Below are positions 6,103 to 7,386 of a stretch of 7,386 bases of DNA, piece after piece. Positions within the stretch are counted from its first letter, which is position 1. Every line of letters begins with the position of its first letter. The notes beneath the pieces are model-generated. The model worked only from the letters and a program-made list of their open reading frames with translations. It made no database searches and was not told where the DNA came from. Source of the DNA: an uncultured Traorella sp. (GTDB taxonomy: Bacteria; Bacillota_I; Bacilli_A; Erysipelotrichales; Erysipelotrichaceae); NCBI GenBank assembly GCA_945938205.1, contig CAMEUL010000074.1:1-7386 (forward strand). The letters run 5' to 3'. Position numbers and translations under genes: made by a program.

Positions 6103-6438
6103 TTGAAAACAGCAAAGATCGAGATTGCATTCAATTTGTTGACAAAAAAGAAAAAACCAACGCCTTTCCTGAAATTATGGGAAGAGATTTCTCAGATTGA
6201 AAATCTGACCCCTTCTCAGCAAGAGGATCAAATTGCACAGTTTTATTCAGATTTATGTTTAGACAGTCGGTTTGTGAATATGGGTGATAACAAATGGGAT
6301 TTAAGAAGTCGTCATACATTCAGTGAAACCGTCATTGATACAGATGAATTTTTGGATGATGATTCAGATGAGGCTGAAGAATTCGATTTGGAAGAAGAGG
6401 AAGAAGAAGCAAGCGACAAAGAAGATGAAAAATATTAG
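6103..6438 (+). CDS. rpoE: DNA-directed RNA polymerase delta subunit, short-tailed
   Basis: Small Gram-positive RNA polymerase subunit that binds core enzyme, promotes recycling and raises promoter selectivity. Residues 4-72 match the N-terminal HARE-HTH domain: KIEIAFNLLTKKKKPTPF, LKLWEEISQIENLT, EDQIAQFYSDLCLDSRFV and the signature GDNKWDLRSRHTF. Residues 79-108 are a low-complexity acidic tail (mostly D and E), as in the family. Translation starts at TTG with a perfect AAGGAGG upstream. At 111 residues it is clearly shorter than the roughly 170-residue Bacillus protein; the loss is all in the acidic tail, which is about 30 residues here. The reading frame is closed by a normal stop that lies in the terminator stem, so this looks like a natural short form and not a truncation. 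It lies between the DUF1934 gene and fba, with its own promoter. Confidence 0.92.
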   Translation: MKTAKIEIAFNLLTKKKKPTPFLKLWEEISQIENLTPSQQEDQIAQFYSDLCLDSRFVNMGDNKWDLRSRHTFSETVIDTDEFLDDDSDEAEEFDLEEEEEEASDKEDEKY

Positions 6439-6466
6439 TGATTTGGTAAATCAAATCACTTTTTTC
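6437..6466 (+). terminator. Intrinsic terminator after rpoE
   Basis: A perfect 9-base stem, AGTGATTTG (6437-6445) with CAAATCACT (6452-6460), a 6-base loop, then T5 (6461-6465). The stem starts within the rpoE TAG stop codon (6436-6438). It separates rpoE from fba. Confidence 0.92.
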
Positions 6467-6477
6467 TATGTTCCTTC

Positions 6478-6506
6478 TTTAATTTTCAATATAAATCAAG
6501 TATAAT
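6478..6506 (+). promoter_or_regulatory. Promoter of fba
   Basis: A perfect TATAAT (6501-6506) with a weak -35 TTTAAT (6478-6483, 3 of 6) at 17-base spacing, placed just after the rpoE terminator. Predicted start is near 6513, leaving a 25-base leader with AGAGGAGG. A gene this highly expressed in other species might be expected to have a better -35, so the upstream box is tentative. Confidence 0.6.
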
Positions 6507-6537
6507 AAAAATGCGTAAAAAGAGGAGGAATCATATT

Positions 6538-7386
6538 ATGGCATTAGTAAGTGCAAAAGAAATGTTAGAAAAGGCTCACGCCGGTCATTACGCTGTTGGA
6601 CAGTTCAACATCAACAACCTTGAATGGACAAAAGCCATTCTTCAGGCAGCTCAGGAAACAAACTCACCAGTAATCTTGGGTGTCAGTGAAGGGGCTGGAA
6701 AATACATGACAGGTTACAAAACAGTAGCTGACATGGTTAAAGCTATGATTGATTATCTTGGAATTACAGTTCCAGTTGCTTTACATTTGGACCATGGTTC
6801 ATTTGATGGAGCTAAAGCTTGTATCGAAGCTGGATTCTCATCTGTAATGTTTGATGGATCTCACTATCCATTTGATGAAAACGTTCAGAAATCAACTGAA
6901 ATCATCGAACTGGCTCATTCAAAAGGAATCTCTGTTGAATGTGAAGTTGGTGGAATCGGTGGTGAAGAAGGAGTAATCGGTGGCGGTGAAGTTGCTGATC
7001 CAGAAGAATGTGCAAAAATTGCTAATCTGGGAGTTGACTTCTTGGCAGCTGGTATCGGAAATATTCACGGTAAATATCCTGCAAACTGGAAGGGATTGAA
7101 CTTTGAAGTATTGGCTCAGATTCAGGAAAAGACAAATGGTAAACCACTGGTACTTCACGGTGGTTCAGGAATTCCTGCTGACCAGATTGCAAAGGCTATC
7201 TCTTTAGGTGTCAGCAAGATCAACGTAAACACTGAATGTCAGCTGGTATTTGCAGATGCAACTCGTAAATACATTGAAGCTGGAAAAGATCTGGAAGGTA
7301 AAGGATTTGACCCTCGTAAACTTCTGGCTCCAGGAACTGAAGCTATCAAGACTTTGGTTATGGAAAAGATCAAAGAATTCGGTTCA
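6538..7386 (+). CDS. fba: Class II fructose-1,6-bisphosphate aldolase, 3' end cut by the window
   Basis: Zinc-dependent glycolytic enzyme that cleaves fructose 1,6-bisphosphate into dihydroxyacetone phosphate and glyceraldehyde 3-phosphate, and runs in reverse in gluconeogenesis. The frame is open from ATG 6538 to the window edge, 283 codons with no stop; Firmicutes FbaA is about 285 residues, so only the last residue or few and the stop are probably missing. Visible landmarks are VGQFNINN (20-27), ALHLDHG with catalytic D85 and zinc ligand H86, VMFDGSHYP (103-111), ECEVGGIGGEE (134-144), GNIHGKYP with zinc ligand H178, LHGGSGIP with zinc ligand H207, and KINVNTE (227-233). AGGAGG lies 9 bases upstream of the ATG. 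Both arginine codons towards its end are CGT, and AAC is frequent for asparagine, consistent with a highly expressed gene compared with its neighbours. A tagatose-bisphosphate aldolase is a possible alternative, but the sequence looks like FbaA. Confidence 0.96.
   Translation, partial: MALVSAKEMLEKAHAGHYAVGQFNINNLEWTKAILQAAQETNSPVILGVSEGAGKYMTGYKTVADMVKAMIDYLGITVPVALHLDHGSFDGAKACIEAGFSSVMFDGSHYPFDENVQKSTEIIELAHSKGISVECEVGGIGGEEGVIGGGEVADPEECAKIANLGVDFLAAGIGNIHGKYPANWKGLNFEVLAQIQEKTNGKPLVLHGGSGIPADQIAKAISLGVSKINVNTECQLVFADATRKYIEAGKDLEGKGFDPRKLLAPGTEAIKTLVMEKIKEFGS

Noticed and set aside
6323..6505. 60-codon frame overlapping the end of rpoE and running into the fba promoter
   Set aside because: It is a shifted reading of the acidic GAA/GAT repeat of rpoE, giving Lys/Met-rich low-complexity protein, and it crosses a strong terminator.
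6919..7158. 79-codon minus-strand frame inside fba
   Set aside because: It is antisense to the highly conserved core of the aldolase, including its zinc ligand H178, with no ribosome binding site.
1..7386. CRISPR array, insertion sequence, phage or toxin-antitoxin content
   Set aside because: No regularly spaced repeats, transposase, integrase or paired small toxin-antitoxin genes were found; the genes are housekeeping and closely packed.

Overview
The window looks like ordinary chromosome from a low-GC Gram-positive bacterium (Bacillota). The reasons are AT-rich DNA, strong AGGAGG-type ribosome binding sites, TTGACA/TATAAT promoters, hairpin-plus-T-run terminators, an RNA polymerase delta subunit (rpoE), a YwiB-like DUF1934 protein and a Firmicutes-type class II aldolase. 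The short delta subunit and gene mix would suit an Erysipelotrichia-like gut anaerobe, but that placement is inference. I see no mobile element, CRISPR array, tRNA or rRNA, and no gap between genes longer than about 150 bases.

Left part (58-573, minus): a DNA-binding regulator of the XRE/Cro family with two C-terminal membrane segments. It is transcribed divergently from the next block. The shared intergenic region (574-723) holds one promoter facing each way and two small inverted repeats, one lying on the -35 box of the rightward promoter.

Rightward operon (724-3676): ispF (isoprenoid precursor synthesis, MEP pathway), an unrecognised acidic 149-residue protein, a Cof-type HAD phosphatase and an HD-domain nucleotide phosphohydrolase of the YwfO/EF1143/SAMHD1 type. 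The first three are joined by a 1-base gap and a 4-base overlap, and the fourth follows after 40 bases. One strong extended -10 promoter precedes ispF and no internal terminator is visible.

Middle (3681-5531, minus): a complete but compact class A penicillin-binding protein (glycosyltransferase plus transpeptidase) that converges on the HD gene. The two stop codons are 4 bases apart. One bidirectional hairpin terminator is built from the last codons of both genes.

Right part (5615-7386, plus): a DUF1934 beta-barrel protein that appears to be translated from a leaderless transcript, then rpoE (TTG start, short acidic tail) and fba (class II fructose-bisphosphate aldolase, open at the window edge). 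rpoE and fba each have their own promoter, and a clean terminator separates them. The -10 box of the DUF1934 gene is part of the palindrome ATTATAAT, which also offers a -10 box towards the penicillin-binding protein gene.

Overall this is a housekeeping region: isoprenoid, nucleotide, cell-wall, transcription and glycolysis genes. I did not find a convincing new biological system. The most interesting points are about gene expression architecture: the coding-embedded bidirectional terminator, the apparent leaderless start and the symmetric promoter.
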